64,000 nt of DNA from an uncultured Oscillospiraceae bacterium. GTDB lineage: Bacteria > Bacillota > Clostridia > Oscillospirales > Oscillospiraceae. Position numbers and translations under genes: made by a program. Position 1 is the stretch's first letter. Every line of letters begins with the position of its first letter. This document shows positions 31,452 through 40,501 of the stretch, in pieces. The notes beneath the pieces are model-generated. The model was not told where the DNA came from and made no database searches. It saw nothing but the letters and a program-made list of their open reading frames with translations. The DNA lies in the NCBI GenBank assembly GCA_934589525.1, contig CAKTOB010000003.1, positions 1-64,000 on the forward strand, given 5' to 3'.

Positions 31452-33008
31452 TTACAGGGCAAGAGGCTTAATTTTGCGGACAACATCCAGGATGGTGCCG
31501 TCCCGGGCTTCCAGCACGGCCACCACCTTGTCCTCCCACTGCAAGTTGTCGGGGGTGCCTACCAGGGAGTAGGCCTTGTCCTTCAGGCTTTCAATGGATA
31601 CATGGGGGATGCCCGCCTGGTCCAGGCACTCGATCAGGTCCTGCCGCAGGGGGTTCACAGCGATGCCGTAATCCGTTACCAGAACGTCTACGCAGTCGCC
31701 GGGGGTGGTAACGGTGACCACCTTCTCGCAGACCGTCGCCATCCGGCCACGGGTCAGAGGGGTCACGATGATACAGACCTTGGAACCGGCGGCGGTATCG
31801 GGATGTCCGCCGGGAGCGCCCCGGAGCACACCGTCAGAGCCGGTCAGCACGTTGACGTTGAAGCCCGTATCGATTTCCAGAGCCGCCAGCACCACAAAGT
31901 CCAGCTTGTTGACGAAAGCGCCCTTGTTGGCGGGGTTGGCATACTGGGAAGCGGACATTTCAAAGTGGTTGGGGGTCTGGTTGATGGAGTTTACCGCATC
32001 CAAGTCAAAGTCCTGCACGTCAATGACCTTGCCCACCTTGCCCTTTTTCAGCAGCTCCACCATGGGGCCGCAGATGCCGCCGATGGCCCAGCCCATTTTG
32101 ATGTTCCGCTCGTCCATATACTTTTCCAGGAACAAATTGGCCGCCAGAGAGGGGCCGCCTACGCCGGTCTGGAAGGAGAAGCCGTCCTTAAAATAAGGAG
32201 TGGAAGCGATGACCTTGGCCACATTCTCCGCCATCATCAGATCCCGGGGGTTCTGGCTGATGCGGGCCGCGGCGGAGGCGATCTTCTTGGGGTTGCCGAT
32301 GGAATCCACCACGACCACGGCATCTACATCAATGGCCTCTACAGAGGCGGGCATGTTGGGGAAATCCACCAGGCAGTCCGTGACCACGACCACATGGTCT
32401 GCATACTTGGCGTCGGTCATGGCATAGCCCATGGAGCCACAGTTGGATTTGCCGCCGATGCCCCGGCAGTTGCCCACACAGTCAGAGGTGGGAGCCGCCA
32501 CGAAGGCGATGTCGATATGGACCTCCCCGGCCTCAATGGCCCGGGGGCGGCCGCCGTGGGAGCGGATAATGGCGGGGGTCTTCAGCTTACCGGCGGAGAC
32601 CACTTCGCCCATACGGCCACGGATGCCGGAGGTCTGAAGGCCGATGACCTTGCCCTGCTCCACATAATCCGCAATGGGATCGTGGGCACCGCCCAGGGAG
32701 GTGGCGGCAATGGTCAGGTCTTTCAGGCCCAGCTCTTCAATGGCCGCCTTCATGACCATGTTGGCTACAAAGTCACCGTCCCGCAGATGGTGATGGAAGG
32801 AGAAGGTCATGCCGTCCTTGGCACCGCAGGCCTTCAGGGCCTCTACAAGGTTTTCCACGATTTTGGATTCCTGGGGCTTTTCATACCGACGGGTGGTGGG
32901 GGCGGCCTTGTGGATATACTTGCCGTCCATATAGTTTTTCCCCTGGTAAACCTCTTTGCCGTTTACCAGCAATTCTTCCGGAATCTCTCTGCCTACCGCG
33001 TTGATCAT
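31452..33008 (-). CDS. citF: Citrate lyase alpha subunit (citrate:acetyl-ACP transferase)
   Basis: The 518-residue subunit exchanges the acetyl group of the acyl carrier CitD for citrate. Family marks include MTFSFHHHLRDGDFVAN, TSGIRGRMGEVVSAG, SHGGRPRAIEAGE and the late GGHPDTAAGSKVCIIVTPL. Length (about 510-520) is normal. Its start overlaps the citE stop by 4 nt (ATGA), so translation is coupled. Confidence 0.97.
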   Translation of the reverse strand: MINAVGREIPEELLVNGKEVYQGKNYMDGKYIHKAAPTTRRYEKPQESKIVENLVEALKACGAKDGMTFSFHHHLRDGDFVANMVMKAAIEELGLKDLTIAATSLGGAHDPIADYVEQGKVIGLQTSGIRGRMGEVVSAGKLKTPAIIRSHGGRPRAIEAGEVHIDIAFVAAPTSDCVGNCRGIGGKSNCGSMGYAMTDAKYADHVVVVTDCLVDFPNMPASVEAIDVDAVVVVDSIGNPKKIASAAARISQNPRDLMMAENVAKVIASTPYFKDGFSFQTGVGGPSLAANLFLEKYMDERNIKMGWAIGGICGPMVELLKKGKVGKVIDVQDFDLDAVNSINQTPNHFEMSASQYANPANKGAFVNKLDFVVLAALEIDTGFNVNVLTGSDGVLRGAPGGHPDTAAGSKVCIIVTPLTRGRMATVCEKVVTVTTPGDCVDVLVTDYGIAVNPLRQDLIECLDQAGIPHVSIESLKDKAYSLVGTPDNLQWEDKVVAVLEARDGTILDVVRKIKPLAL

Positions 33009-33919
33009 ACCAAATCCCCCTCATACATACCGCAGGCCTTCGCCAGCCGCAGGGTGCGCTCCGCGCCGGGAATGAAGGCAATATCGATCATCTTGCCGTT
33101 GACGGTAAACACGCCGACACCGGCAGCGGACTGCTCTTTGTAGGCCCGCACAACGGCCTCAGCCTGGCTGACTTCCTTTTCCGTAGGAGCGAAGACCTCA
33201 TGCACTAGGCGGATCTGCTTGGGGTTGATGAGGCTCTTGCCGTCAAAGCCCATGGCCTTGTTCTGCAGGACCTCAGCCTTGAAGCCCTCGTTGTCGTCCA
33301 GGTCCGTAAAGACGGTGTCGAAGCACTGGATGCCCGCGGCACGGGCGGCCAGCAGCATCTGTCCCCGGGCGGCCAGCATATCCACACCGTCAGGGCTGAA
33401 CTTGGTCTGCATGCACTTGCGGAAATCGCCGCCGGAAATGGCCACGCCGAACATCCGGTCAGAGGCGGAGCAAATTTCATAGGCGTTCAGAATGCCCTTG
33501 GGGCTTTCCAAAGCGGCCATCAGCAGGGTTCTGCCCACTTCCACACCAAATTCCTTCTCCGCCGCTTCCACAGCGGCCTCCACGGTGTGGACATCCTTGG
33601 CGCTTTCGCACTTGGCGATGCGGATGCCGTCGGCACCGCCGGCCACGCAGACCCGAATGTCCTCCTGCCAGTGGGGGGTGTCCAGGCCGTTGATCCGGAC
33701 GATGACCTCGGTGGCACCGTAGTCAATGGTGGTCAGGGCGTGGTACAAAGAGAACCGGGCGGCATCCTTCTGGTTTTCCGCCACAGCATCCTCCAGGTCC
33801 AGCATAATGGAGTCGCAGCCGTAAATGTAAGCGTCCTTGATAAGGCCGGGCTTCTGGGCGTTCATGAACATCATGGTCCGGCGCAGGCGGAACCGTTCAG
33901 GCTTGGGTCTTTTGATCAT
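33005..33919 (-). CDS. citE: Citrate lyase beta subunit (citryl-ACP lyase)
   Basis: The 304-residue TIM-barrel lyase splits citryl-ACP to oxaloacetate and acetyl-ACP. Motifs are LRRTMMFMNAQKPGLIKDA, DSIMLDLEDAVAENQKD (metal/substrate Asp-Glu), VRINGLDTPHWQED, and FDGKSLINPKQIRLVHE near the end. The start at 33919 follows GGGAGGTG and overlaps the citD stop by 4 nt. The upstream extension to 33982 reads through citD in another frame. Confidence 0.97.
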   Translation of the reverse strand: MIKRPKPERFRLRRTMMFMNAQKPGLIKDAYIYGCDSIMLDLEDAVAENQKDAARFSLYHALTTIDYGATEVIVRINGLDTPHWQEDIRVCVAGGADGIRIAKCESAKDVHTVEAAVEAAEKEFGVEVGRTLLMAALESPKGILNAYEICSASDRMFGVAISGGDFRKCMQTKFSPDGVDMLAARGQMLLAARAAGIQCFDTVFTDLDDNEGFKAEVLQNKAMGFDGKSLINPKQIRLVHEVFAPTEKEVSQAEAVVRAYKEQSAAGVGVFTVNGKMIDIAFIPGAERTLRLAKACGMYEGDLV

Positions 33920-34215
33920 CGTACCGCACCTCCCCAGGGAATATTCTCGGCGGACGCACCGCAGGAGCGGAACACCGCGCACTCGACCCGGGCTTTCAGG
34001 GTGCAGTCCAGTGCTCCCTTGTCCACAACTGTTACCCGGGCGTTTTGCACATCCAGACGCTCCAGCGTAGACAGAACCGTGGCCTTGATCTGACGGCCAT
34101 ACTGATTCATCACGCTGCTGGAAAGCTCCAGGCTGATGCCCTCACCGGGTTCCACGGTGACCATGGCATCGCTGGATTCCAAAGTTCCCGCCACGGCGGA
34201 TTTCAGAATTTCCAT
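33916..34215 (-). CDS. citD: Citrate lyase acyl carrier protein (gamma subunit)
   Basis: The 99-residue carrier starts MEILKSAVAGTLESSD. Ser14 is the site that receives the phosphoribosyl-dephospho-CoA arm, as in the E. coli protein. The SSVMNQYGRQI and DKGALDCTLKARVECA stretches are diagnostic. The activation genes (citC ligase, citX, citG) are not in this window, so they must lie elsewhere if the lyase is functional. Confidence 0.96.
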   Translation of the reverse strand: MEILKSAVAGTLESSDAMVTVEPGEGISLELSSSVMNQYGRQIKATVLSTLERLDVQNARVTVVDKGALDCTLKARVECAVFRSCGASAENIPWGGAVR

Positions 34216-34256
34216 GTTGATCCTCCCTAATATTATTCTTGTTTCTTCGTGGCATT

Positions 34257-34285
34257 AGAATAGCATAGCCACAAATTCTTTTCAA
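34257..34285 (-). promoter_or_regulatory. Promoter of citDEF
   Basis: Minus-strand TTGAAA, 17 bp, TATTCT, 40 nt upstream of the citD start and divergent from the lysR promoter 55 bp away. Confidence 0.65.
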
Positions 34286-34339
34286 ATACTTAAATTTTTA
34301 TCACGTTATAATTTCCGGCGAATACCGGAACACTAGTGC

Positions 34340-34367
34340 TTGACATCCATAAAAATCCCTTTATAAT
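34340..34367 (+). promoter_or_regulatory. Promoter of the lysR-type gene
   Basis: TTGACA, 16 bp, TATAAT. The 212-bp intergenic region between citD and this gene is the expected place for LysR binding sites. Confidence 0.75.
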
Positions 34368-34427
34368 GAACATTGTCAAAATCCAATAGGATTCGTGAAA
34401 ATGCTGTAAAATAGTGGTGAAATTTGT

Positions 34428-35342
34428 ATGAATATGAAGCAGGCCCTGTATTTTAAAACCATTGCCAAATACGGAACCATTACCGCCGCCGCAAAACAGC
34501 TTTATATCAGCCAGCCCTCCCTGAGTCAGACCCTGCGGCAGATCGAGGACGAGGTGGGTACCCCGCTTTTTGACCGCAGCACCTCCCCTTTCCACCTGAC
34601 CTATGCCGGAGAGCGCTACCTCAGCGCCATTGAGGCCATGCTGGAAATTGAGGCAAGGCTTAAATCGGAGATCGACTCCATCCGCCACGACGACGGAGGC
34701 CGTCTGCGGCTGGGCATCAGTGTCACCCGAGCCACCCAGGTCCTTCCGGATGTTATTCCCATTTTCTCCAAGGCCTATCCAAACGTGACCCTGGAGCTCA
34801 CGGAGACCCCCTCTGCCAACCTGGAAGGGCTGCTGCAAAAGGGGCAGGTGGACCTGGCCCTGGCGGCATTGGAAGCCAATGAGGCAAACATTGCCTATGA
34901 ACTCATCGAAAAGGAATCCATCGGCATTCTGGCAGGAAAGGACTGCGGCCTGACCCAGCGCATCCCCTCCGGCACTCCCATTCAGTTGGACGAGGCGGCC
35001 AAGGAGGCCTTTGTCTCTCTGGACAGCTCCCATTCCTCCCGGATCATCCAGGACCGGCTGTTCCGGCGCTACAATATTCACCCCAGAATACTCCTGGAAA
35101 CCAGTGCCCTGGAGGTTGGCCGGCGGGTGGCCCTTAAAAGCGGCTCCTGCATGATTTTGCCGGATGTCTACGCCGACGACTTTGTGTTCAATTCCGGCGG
35201 AGCCTTCTATCCCCTCAAGGACTACGAAAACCACCGGCATTTCTACGCCTGCTACCGCAACGACGAGAACACCAAAAAATACGTCCGGGACTTTGTATCC
35301 ATTACCACCTCGGTCCTGGCCAATCGAACCTTAAAACGATAA
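34428..35342 (+). CDS. LysR-type transcriptional regulator, probably of the citrate genes
   Basis: The 304-residue protein has the LysR winged helix at 1-60 (YFKTIAKYGTITAAAKQLYISQ, then PSLSQTLRQIEDEVGTPLF) and a periplasmic-binding-like effector domain (about 92-300, LRLGISVTRATQVLPDVIP, ILAGKDC). Divergence from citDEF and a shared control region argue that it regulates citrate use, as LysR-type CitR does in some lactic acid bacteria. The effector is not predictable from sequence. Confidence 0.93.
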   Translation: MNMKQALYFKTIAKYGTITAAAKQLYISQPSLSQTLRQIEDEVGTPLFDRSTSPFHLTYAGERYLSAIEAMLEIEARLKSEIDSIRHDDGGRLRLGISVTRATQVLPDVIPIFSKAYPNVTLELTETPSANLEGLLQKGQVDLALAALEANEANIAYELIEKESIGILAGKDCGLTQRIPSGTPIQLDEAAKEAFVSLDSSHSSRIIQDRLFRRYNIHPRILLETSALEVGRRVALKSGSCMILPDVYADDFVFNSGGAFYPLKDYENHRHFYACYRNDENTKKYVRDFVSITTSVLANRTLKR

Positions 35343-35376
35343 AAAATCGCCCCTGCGCTCACTTCAGCGCAGGGGC
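35341..35376 (-). terminator. Terminator of pyk
   Basis: GCCCCTGCGCT pairs with AGCGCAGGGGC around a 6-nt loop. On the minus strand it is followed by GATTTTTTATC. It may also act weakly on the convergent lysR transcript. Confidence 0.82.
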
Positions 35377-35398
35377 TTCGTACTGATGCGATGATTAT

Positions 35399-36814
35399 TT
35401 AGCCTACGGTTTCCACCTTGATGGTGTTGGTGTTGCCGGTCTTGCCGTTGATGGGGCCGCCGGTGAGGACCACGCAGTCTCCGGGCTGCAAATCAAGATA
35501 CTTCTTGGCGTTGAGCATGCCGTGGTAGAACATCACGTCCATGGAGCCGTATTCCTCCGCCAGCACCGGGGTGATGCCCCAGCTCAGGTTCAGCTTTCTC
35601 CAGGCCTTTTCGTCTACGGTCATACCCACAATGTCCGTGGGGCAGCGGAAACGGCTGACCATCCGGGCGGTCTTGCCGGAAACGGAGCAGACCACAATAG
35701 CCTTGGCGTTGACGTCAATGGCCATGGCACAGGTGGCGTGGGAAATGGCATCCAGATTGTTCTTGATGCGGAAGTCGTACTTAAAGAACCGCTCTTTATA
35801 GCTGGTGTGCTGCTCGGTGTACTCCGCGATCTGGGCCATGGTGGCCACAGCCTCTACAGGGTATTTGCCGGCGGCGGACTCTCCGGAGAGCATGATGGCG
35901 GAGGTCCCGTCATAGACGGCGTTGGCAACGTCGGAGATCTCGGCTCTGGTGGGCCGGGGATTCTGGATCATGGATTCCAGCATTTCCGTAGCGGTAATGA
36001 CCCGCTTGCCCAGCTGACGGCACTTCTGAATCAGGCGCTTCTGAATGGCGGGCAGCTCCACGAAGGGGACCTCCACGCCCAGGTCGCCTCTGGCCACCAT
36101 AATGCCCTCGGCCACCTGGCAGATCTCCTCTACATTGTCCACACCGGCCTGGTTCTCGATTTTGGCGATGATCTCAATGTGCTCGCCGCCGTTGGCATCC
36201 AGGAAGGCCCGCATATCTGCCACATTCTCTCTGGTGGAGACGAAGGACGCAGCGATGAAGTCCACATCGTTCTGAATGCCGAAGAGCAAATCTGCCTTGT
36301 CCGCCTCGCTGAGGAAGGGACCGGTCATAACCTTATTGGGGAAGGACATGCTCTTGCGGTTGGAAAGCTCGCCGCCTACCAAGCACTTGCAGATGGCATT
36401 GCTGCCCTGAAGCTTTTCCACCTCAAAGACCACCAGACCGTTATTGACCAGCACCCGGTCCCCTACGGACAGGTCCTTCACCAGGCCCTTGTAGTTGACG
36501 GAAACCCTGGTCTCGTCTCCCTCCACATCGTCTACCGTAAAGGTAAAGGTGTCGCCGGCGGATACCCGGACCTTGCCGTCCTTAAAGGTACGGATCCGGT
36601 ACTCCGGGCCCTTGGTGTCCAGCATAATGGCCAGCGGCACATGGAGCTCCTGGCGAACCTGCTTGATGAGGTTCACCTTGTTCTGCTGTTCCTCATGGGT
36701 GCCGTGGGAGAAATTCAAACGGGCCACGTTCATTCCGGCCAGGCACATTTTCTTCAGAGTTTCCAGATTCTGAGAGGCCGGGCCAATGGTGCAGATGATC
36801 TTTGTTTTCCGCAT
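35399..36814 (-). CDS. pyk: Pyruvate kinase
   Basis: The 471-residue enzyme makes pyruvate and ATP from phosphoenolpyruvate. It has MRKTKIICTIGPASQN, MNVARLNFSHGTHEEQ, the metal-binding DTKGPEYR region and the active-site helix IEIIAKIENQAGVDN with MVARGDLGVEVP. TATEMLESMI and SGESAAGKYPVEAV follow. It lacks the C-terminal PEP-utiliser extension of the Bacillus enzyme and has the length of E. coli PykF. The ATG at 36814 follows GAGAGATG. Confidence 0.97.
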   Translation of the reverse strand: MRKTKIICTIGPASQNLETLKKMCLAGMNVARLNFSHGTHEEQQNKVNLIKQVRQELHVPLAIMLDTKGPEYRIRTFKDGKVRVSAGDTFTFTVDDVEGDETRVSVNYKGLVKDLSVGDRVLVNNGLVVFEVEKLQGSNAICKCLVGGELSNRKSMSFPNKVMTGPFLSEADKADLLFGIQNDVDFIAASFVSTRENVADMRAFLDANGGEHIEIIAKIENQAGVDNVEEICQVAEGIMVARGDLGVEVPFVELPAIQKRLIQKCRQLGKRVITATEMLESMIQNPRPTRAEISDVANAVYDGTSAIMLSGESAAGKYPVEAVATMAQIAEYTEQHTSYKERFFKYDFRIKNNLDAISHATCAMAIDVNAKAIVVCSVSGKTARMVSRFRCPTDIVGMTVDEKAWRKLNLSWGITPVLAEEYGSMDVMFYHGMLNAKKYLDLQPGDCVVLTGGPINGKTGNTNTIKVETVG

Positions 36815-36862
36815 AAAGCATCTCTCGCTTTCTTCATTAATGATGATTTCTGATTCGGGGGT

Positions 36863-36891
36863 ATTATAGCACAATCGTTTCTCTGATTCAA
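36863..36891 (-). promoter_or_regulatory. Promoter of pyk
   Basis: Minus-strand TTGAAT, 17 bp, TATAAT, about 50 nt from the start codon. Confidence 0.75.
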
Positions 36892-37048
36892 TCGTCCTGT
36901 ATTTAAAATATCATCCCGGGGAAAACCGAATTTTTAGCAGGTTTTCTCAATATGAAAATATCGATTTTTTGTATTGGTTTCCATTGCACTGGATTTTCCC
37001 TCTTCTTTGTGCTATACTGACAAAAAAGCATCTTTCAGGAGGAACCCC

Positions 37049-37975
37049 ATGCCCATTCGCATTCCCAATGATCTGCCTGCTGCGGAGATCCTGCATCAGG
37101 AGAACATCTTTGTCATGCCCCAGAATCGGGCCGTTACCCAGGATATTCGGCCACTGGAAATACTGCTGCTCAACCTGATGCCCACCAAAATCACCACCGA
37201 GACCCAGCTCAGCAGACTCTTGGGCAACACCCCCTTGCAGGTACACTTAGAGCTGATGCACACCACCTCCCACACTGCAAAAAACACGTCCCAGGAGCAT
37301 CTGCTTTCCTTCTACAAAACCTTTGATGAGATCAAGGACCGGAAGTTTGACGGCATGGTCATCACCGGGGCTCCCGTGGAGCAGCTGCCCTTTGAAGAGG
37401 TGGACTATTGGCCGGAGCTTTGCCGGATCATGGAATGGAGCAAAACCAATGTCCACTCCACCTTCCACATCTGCTGGGGAGCCCAGGCGGGGCTATATTA
37501 CCATTATGGCATTCCCAAGTATCCCCTGCCCCGGAAGCTTTTTGGGGTCTACCCCCATTACGCGGATTATAAGCGGTCCATATTGCTTCGGGGTTTCGAC
37601 GATGAGTTTTATGCCCCCCACTCCCGGCACACCACGGTTTTGCGGGAGGACTTAGAGCGTTGCCCCGCCCTGCGCATTCTGGCCTCCTCCCCGGAGGCAG
37701 GGGTCTACGCCGCCATGACCAAGGGCGGCCATCAGATTTTCGTCACAGGCCACGGGGAATATGACCCGGACACCCTGGCTCAGGAATATCTGCGGGACAA
37801 AAACCAGGGGCTGCCCATTCAGGTGCCTGCCCACTACTATCCCAACGATGACGACACGAAGCCCCCCATGGTCCGGTGGCGGGGCCACGCCAATTTGCTG
37901 TTTTCCAATTGGCTCAACTACTTCGTCTACCAGACCACCCCCTATGACATTATGTCCATCGGAGATCAAACTTGA
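37049..37975 (+). CDS. metA: Homoserine O-acetyltransferase (MetA family)
   Basis: The 308-residue enzyme activates homoserine for methionine synthesis. It has the family start [15 protein letters not shown], nucleophile Cys142 in [16 protein letters not shown], and later [10 protein letters not shown]. Residue 111 is Glu ([15 protein letters not shown]), the residue that marks acetyl-CoA rather than succinyl-CoA use in MetA proteins. AGGAGG precedes the ATG. A TGCTATACT extended -10 at 37013-37018 is a possible promoter without a good -35. I see no SAM riboswitch in front of it. Confidence 0.95.
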   Translation: MPIRIPNDLPAAEILHQENIFVMPQNRAVTQDIRPLEILLLNLMPTKITTETQLSRLLGNTPLQVHLELMHTTSHTAKNTSQEHLLSFYKTFDEIKDRKFDGMVITGAPVEQLPFEEVDYWPELCRIMEWSKTNVHSTFHICWGAQAGLYYHYGIPKYPLPRKLFGVYPHYADYKRSILLRGFDDEFYAPHSRHTTVLREDLERCPALRILASSPEAGVYAAMTKGGHQIFVTGHGEYDPDTLAQEYLRDKNQGLPIQVPAHYYPNDDDTKPPMVRWRGHANLLFSNWLNYFVYQTTPYDIMSIGDQT

Positions 37976-37989
37976 AAGGAGCATATTTT

Positions 37990-38739
37990 ATGGAACATCC
38001 TCTTTTGGAAGTCTGCGCGGATTCTCTTGCCTCCTGCCTTGCTGCCCGGGAGGGACAGGCAGACCGCATTGAGCTTTGTGCCAATCTGGTCATCGGCGGC
38101 ACCACCCCTTCGGAATTTCTCTTCCGGCAGGTGCAAAAGGCCGTTTCCCTGCCTGTAAACGTGCTGATCCGGCCCCGGTTCGGTGATTTTCTGTACACCC
38201 AGGACGAATTGGAGCAAATGGAGGCCCAGGTCCGCCGGTTCCGGGAGCTGGGGGCCAACGGCGTGGTCATCGGCGCACTGACCCCGGAGGGAGATTTGGA
38301 CAGGCCAATGCTGGAACGGCTGCGGACCGCCGCGGGGGATCTGGATGTTACCCTGCACCGTGCCTTTGACATGGCCCGGGACCTGCCCGCCGCATTGGAG
38401 ACCGCCGTCAGCCTGGGCTTTACCACCATTCTCACCTCCGGCGGAGAAGCTTCTGCCTCTCAAGGGGCCGACACCCTGGCCGGGCTGAACCGGCAGTCCG
38501 GTGGCCGCATCCGCCTGCTGGCCGGTGCCGGTGTGAAGGCCGGAAACATCGCCTCCATTCATGAGGCCACCGGCATCACCGCTTTCCACAGCTCCTGCCG
38601 TACCGCCGCGGTAAACAGCGGCATGGTATACAGAAACCCCAGAGTCAACATGGGACTTCCGGGGCTTTCGGAGTATGAAATCTACCGGTCGGATTCCCAA
38701 GAGGTCCGCCGGTGCGCAGACATCGTCCACTCCCTGTAA
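37990..38739 (+). CDS. cutC: CutC family protein
   Basis: The 249-residue TIM-barrel protein has the CutC features LEVCADSLASCLAAREGQADRIELC (two segments), GGTTPSEFLFRQ, NVLIRPRFGDFLYT, VTLHRAFDMARD and ILTSGGEASASQGADTL. CutC was named for copper tolerance. Its enzymatic activity remains uncertain. AAAGGAG lies about 8 nt before ATG 37990, and the gene follows metA by 14 nt, so they are probably cotranscribed. Confidence 0.92.
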   Translation: MEHPLLEVCADSLASCLAAREGQADRIELCANLVIGGTTPSEFLFRQVQKAVSLPVNVLIRPRFGDFLYTQDELEQMEAQVRRFRELGANGVVIGALTPEGDLDRPMLERLRTAAGDLDVTLHRAFDMARDLPAALETAVSLGFTTILTSGGEASASQGADTLAGLNRQSGGRIRLLAGAGVKAGNIASIHEATGITAFHSSCRTAAVNSGMVYRNPRVNMGLPGLSEYEIYRSDSQEVRRCADIVHSL

Positions 38740-38743
38740 AAAA

Positions 38744-38781
38744 ATCAAGGGCGTACCCCTCAAACAGGTACGCCCTTATTC
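38744..38781. terminator. Shared terminator of cutC and the convergent ECF gene
   Basis: AAGGGCGTACC pairs with GGTACGCCCTT around a 9-nt loop. There are T tracts downstream and A tracts upstream, so it works in both directions. Confidence 0.85.
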
Positions 38782-38783
38782 TT

Positions 38784-39392
38784 TTACTTTTTCAGAACTT
38801 TATCCAGGGTCTTTCCCAGAATGCCGCCCAAAATGCCGCAGGTCAGTGCCTCCACCAGGCCCTGAACGCCTACCAGCAGCACCACGAACATCAAGGGGTT
38901 CGCGGCGCCTTTCTTTACCACCAGCGCCTGAACAAAATCGCTGGAATAAAAAACAAGCACGATATAGCCCATGAAAAACAGGGTGTTCAGCAGCGGTGCG
39001 CTGACGGCACCTACAAAGTAGCTCCAAATGCCCTTGCCGTCGGCCTTCTTGCAGAGCTTATACACATAGCCGCAGCACAGGCCCATGAGCATCCGCATGC
39101 CGACGCAGAGGATCACCGTGTGAACAGGGCTCAACGCAAAGAACGCCCCCGTCATAGCGGAGCGGCCGGAAATGGCATCCGTCAGGCTGAGCACACCGAA
39201 TACCGCGCCCAAAATCATGGCCTCTACGGGGCCGCAGAGCATGGCACCGATGGCGATGGGCAGGGTCAGGAAGCTCATGTTGAGGGGACCTACCGTAATG
39301 GCACCCAGACCCACGGCCCGCATGGCCAGTTCCACGGCTACCAGAAGGGCCACTCTCGTCAGTCTTTCTACCTTCGTACTTGTGGTTTTCAT
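38784..39392 (-). CDS. panT: ECF transporter substrate-binding (S) component, probably for pantothenate
   Basis: The 202-residue membrane protein has six segments and the S-component layout (LTRVALLVAVELAMRAVGLG, then PLNMSFLTLPIAIGAMLCGP and GAVFGVLSLTDAISG). S components work with a shared energising module (EcfT, EcfA, EcfA'), which is not in this window. Pantothenate is inferred from the neighbours coaX and coaBC. Start 39392 follows GGAGGAA. The 138-nt untranslated leader has no riboswitch I can name. Confidence 0.75.
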   Translation of the reverse strand: MKTTSTKVERLTRVALLVAVELAMRAVGLGAITVGPLNMSFLTLPIAIGAMLCGPVEAMILGAVFGVLSLTDAISGRSAMTGAFFALSPVHTVILCVGMRMLMGLCCGYVYKLCKKADGKGIWSYFVGAVSAPLLNTLFFMGYIVLVFYSSDFVQALVVKKGAANPLMFVVLLVGVQGLVEALTCGILGGILGKTLDKVLKK

Positions 39393-39532
39393 ATTCAATT
39401 CCTCCTGCTGTCGTTCCGTCCTTTGCCGGATACAACGCATTATTCTTGTTTTGGCCTCATCGGTGCTGTTCCGCTGCCATTCCCCGGAGGGGATACAGCG
39501 CGGGTCCTGCCGGTTCAGCCGCAAACAGTGCC

Positions 39533-39560
39533 ATTATAGCAAGTTCCCAGCAAAAAGCAA
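39533..39560 (-). promoter_or_regulatory. Promoter of the ECF S-component gene
   Basis: Minus-strand TTGCTT, 16 bp, TATAAT, just after the coaX stop. Confidence 0.6.
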
Positions 39561-39563
39561 CCC

Positions 39564-40349
39564 CTATTTTTCCCGGTTACGCTGATAGAGGTAAGCCAGG
39601 CCCTTGAGGATCATATCCGGGTCATAGCTGTGGGGATGCCGCACCAGGCGGTCAATATAGGCCGCACCGCCGCCGGTAATGACCAGACTCACCTGGGCTC
39701 CCAGCTCCTCCTCAATGGAGCGCACCACCCCGTCAACCAGTGCCGCCGCACCGTAAACCGCGCCGCTGCGCATGCAAGAGGCGGTGTCGATGCCGATGAC
39801 CCGTTCCGGGGTCTCCAGCTCCAGCTTCGGCAGCTGGGCCGTGTGGGCTCCCAGGGCTTTGAGACCGGTTTCCATGCCCGCGGCGATAACACCGCCGCAG
39901 AACACGGCCCCCTCTTTGACCACATTGAAGGTGGTGGCCGTGCCCAGGTCCACCGTCACCAGAGGCAGGGGGTAATGGGCCGCCGCCCAGGCCGCATCCG
40001 CCAGACGGTCACGGCCCACTTTATGGGGCTCGGAAACCTCCAGGGAAATGCCCAAGTCACTTTCACAGGTCACGATCAACGGCTCCAGAGCGAATACAGA
40101 CAGCATGGACTCCCGAACGGTATCCAAAACTTTTGGTACCACGCTGGAGATCACGATGCCGGTAAAGCTTTCCCGCTCCCGGCCCAGGGCCCGGAGCTTC
40201 TTGATAAGCGCCACCGTATAATCCGCCGGATCCCAGTTTGTATCTGTGTCCAGCTTGGTGGTGAAGATCACACGGTATTCCCCCCGGGGGCTGACGGTCA
40301 CGCCGCCGAAGGATACAGTGGTATTGCCGATGTCAACTACCAGAATCAT
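39564..40349 (-). CDS. coaX: Type III pantothenate kinase
   Basis: The 261-residue ASKHA-fold kinase phosphorylates pantothenate, the first step of CoA synthesis. Motifs are MILVVDIGNTTVSFG (phosphate 1, catalytic Asp6), EPHKVGRDRLADAAWAA, PLVTVDLGTATTFNVV and ITGGGAAYID. Type III kinases are not inhibited by CoA. The start at 40349 follows AGGGGA. It diverges from coaBC across 152 bp. Confidence 0.96.
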   Translation of the reverse strand: MILVVDIGNTTVSFGGVTVSPRGEYRVIFTTKLDTDTNWDPADYTVALIKKLRALGRERESFTGIVISSVVPKVLDTVRESMLSVFALEPLIVTCESDLGISLEVSEPHKVGRDRLADAAWAAAHYPLPLVTVDLGTATTFNVVKEGAVFCGGVIAAGMETGLKALGAHTAQLPKLELETPERVIGIDTASCMRSGAVYGAAALVDGVVRSIEEELGAQVSLVITGGGAAYIDRLVRHPHSYDPDMILKGLAYLYQRNREK

Positions 40350-40440
40350 ATTGATTTCCCCTATATGGAAGGCTCGCCCCGGCACGCCGTGGGCGGCTGG
40401 GGATATTATAACGGGGTTTTGGTTCCTTGGCAATACCCAG

Positions 40441-40469
40441 TTGAAAATTCCCGGGCAATTTGATATACT
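40441..40469 (+). promoter_or_regulatory. Promoter of coaBC
   Basis: TTGAAA, 17 bp, TATACT with an extended -10 (TGATATACT). Confidence 0.72.
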
Positions 40470-40501
40470 GAAAGCAAAGAATGAAACAAAGAAGGGATAC
40501 C

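Noticed and set aside
34290..35240. 316-codon minus-strand frame opposite the LysR gene
   Set aside because: This is an antisense shadow. The plus-strand LysR has clear domain motifs and its own promoter.
37972..37990. TTG start 18 nt upstream of cutC
   Set aside because: AAAGGAG lies between it and the ATG at 37990, so the ATG is the initiation codon.
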